Part shown: positions 5,204 to 6,062 of the stretch, piece by piece
Layout: each line of letters starts with the position of its first letter
How positions within the stretch are numbered: position 1 is the stretch's first letter
Assembly (NCBI GenBank): GCA_964637655.1
Contig: CAZWUZ010000235.1
Location: 1-6,062, forward strand
Length of the DNA: 6,062 bases
Source: CAZWUZ01 sp964637655 [NCBI: uncultured bacterium]
Lineage (GTDB): Bacteria; DAOPZR01
Direction: 5' to 3'
The notes under the pieces: generated by a model
Database searches by the model: none
What the model was told of the DNA's origin: nothing
What the model saw: the letters and a program-made list of their open reading frames with translations, nothing else
Program-made: the position numbers and the translations under genes

Positions 5204-6062
5204 GCCGCTGTTGGTCGTCGGGCTGCTGCTGCTCTATGGCTGGCGCGCCTACGTGGCGGCCGGTTCGATGTCGCTGACCTTTGACGAAATAATCTATCCG
5301 GCTGCCGGCCTGCACTGCTGGCAGACCGGCGAATTCCTTCTCAATTATGAAAACCCGCCGCTGGCCAAACTATGGGTGGCACTACCCGCCCTGCTCTCCG
5401 GGTTGCGCGCGCCGGCAATGGAGCAGATCTCCCGGCAGAACCTGTCGTATCAGTACACATACGGAATGAACTTTCTGCATGCGCTGGGTGCCGGCAAACG
5501 GCAGACGATACTGCATGCGCGCCTGATGACCGTTGTTGCCGGGCTGGCGCTCTGCCTGGTGGTATGGTTTGCCGCACGGGCGTGGTCCGGGCCTGACGCC
5601 GGATGTATTGTCCTGCTGCTGGTGTCGTTGTGCCCTACCCTCATCGCCTACGGTTCAGTGGCGACGACGGAATTGATGTTGACCTTCTGGTACACGCTCT
5701 GTGTTATCGCGGCGGTGCATGCCTGTGAAGGCGGCAGGCGCGGCTGGTTTGTGCTGTGCGGAGTGGCACTTGGAGGGGCACTGCTGAGCAAAAACTCGGC
5801 ATTGAGTTTGCTGCCGGTGCTGGCGGTGTTTGTGGCGATAGCATGGGGGCGTGGTAAAACGGTTCCCTTACGTTTGCTGATGCTGGCCGGTGTGATTGCG
5901 CTGTTTGTTCTGCTTGCCGGGTATCGCTTTGGTGCGCTTGATGTTTACTTTGACGGTCTGACCATAAACATGTCGCTTATGTTTTCCGTCAACCGGGTGG
6001 GGCAATATACCTTTCTGGCAGGTAACATGTCGGCCGAGGGATGGTGGTACTTCTTCTTTGCC
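5181..6062 (+). CDS. GT39/PMT-like membrane glycosyltransferase, C-terminus cut by window end
   Basis: 294 residues from ATG 5181, open to the end of the window, so the C-terminus is missing. GT-C enzymes of this kind (protein O-mannosyltransferase, ArnT and PMT_2 relatives) use a polyprenyl-phosphate sugar donor and transfer the sugar on the outer face of the cytoplasmic membrane. A first membrane segment (about 9-27) leads to LTFDEIIYPAAG, where D35-E36 is the expected catalytic acidic pair of the first external loop. YENPPLAKLW (56-65) matches the PPL motif of the family. Further hydrophobic segments lie near 114-134, 138-157, 164-181, 188-202, 207-222 and 229-247. SKNSAL (203-208) corresponds to the family's K-x-S/T motif. 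TTELM (162-166) stands where relatives usually have T-D. GQYTFLAGNMSAEGWWYFFF (274-293) is also family-like. The start is set by GAGGAGG at 5165-5171, 9 bases upstream and inside the end of the oligosaccharyltransferase gene. The sugar and acceptor are unknown; it may extend the lipid-linked glycan used by its neighbour or act directly on another acceptor. Confidence 0.85.
   Translation, partial: MALWSRCRPLLVVGLLLLYGWRAYVAAGSMSLTFDEIIYPAAGLHCWQTGEFLLNYENPPLAKLWVALPALLSGLRAPAMEQISRQNLSYQYTYGMNFLHALGAGKRQTILHARLMTVVAGLALCLVVWFAARAWSGPDAGCIVLLLVSLCPTLIAYGSVATTELMLTFWYTLCVIAAVHACEGGRRGWFVLCGVALGGALLSKNSALSLLPVLAVFVAIAWGRGKTVPLRLLMLAGVIALFVLLAGYRFGALDVYFDGLTINMSLMFSVNRVGQYTFLAGNMSAEGWWYFFFA

Noticed and set aside
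5305-5334. CTGCC...GGCAG inverted repeat as a terminator
   Set aside because: The stem is short, there is no T run after it, and it lies inside the coding sequence of the GT39-like gene.

Overview
The window is a gap-free run of five same-strand (+) genes in GC-rich DNA. It reads as part of a surface-glycan or protein-glycosylation locus of a bacterium, probably one with a Gram-negative type envelope. A bacterial host is inferred from a clear RimO (a bacterial ribosomal-protein methylthiotransferase) and an O-antigen-ligase-type protein. The taxon cannot be fixed from this sequence.

Layout: (1) 3-272, the C-terminal end of a Wzy_C/O-antigen ligase-type membrane protein, cut by the window start. 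(2) 269-1588, rimO, overlapping gene 1 by ATGA. (3) 1585-2724, a GT4-type cytoplasmic glycosyltransferase, overlapping rimO by GTGA. (4) 2738-5203, a large STT3/PglB/AglB-type (GT66) oligosaccharyltransferase, after a 13-base gap. (5) 5181-6062, a GT39/PMT-like multi-membrane-span glycosyltransferase, overlapping gene 4 by 23 bases and running off the window end. No RNA gene, mobile element, CRISPR array or convincing terminator was seen, and there is no non-coding stretch longer than 13 bases.

Working model (inference): the GT4 enzyme adds a sugar to a lipid-linked glycan in the cytoplasm. The GT39-like enzyme can add sugars from a polyprenyl-phosphate donor on the outer face of the membrane. 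The STT3-like enzyme transfers the finished glycan to asparagines of exported proteins. The ligase-like protein transfers lipid-linked glycan to lipid A core or to protein. The housekeeping gene rimO sits inside this set and appears translationally coupled on both sides.

The most interesting item is the oligosaccharyltransferase. It carries a D-x-H second acidic motif and a long C-terminal beta-type domain that look archaeal (AglB-like), a TIxE motif, and IWDWG in place of the canonical WWDYG. Base composition also drops sharply inside the 3' end of the GT4 gene (about 75% GC in 2341-2520, about 58% in 2521-2700), just before the oligosaccharyltransferase begins.
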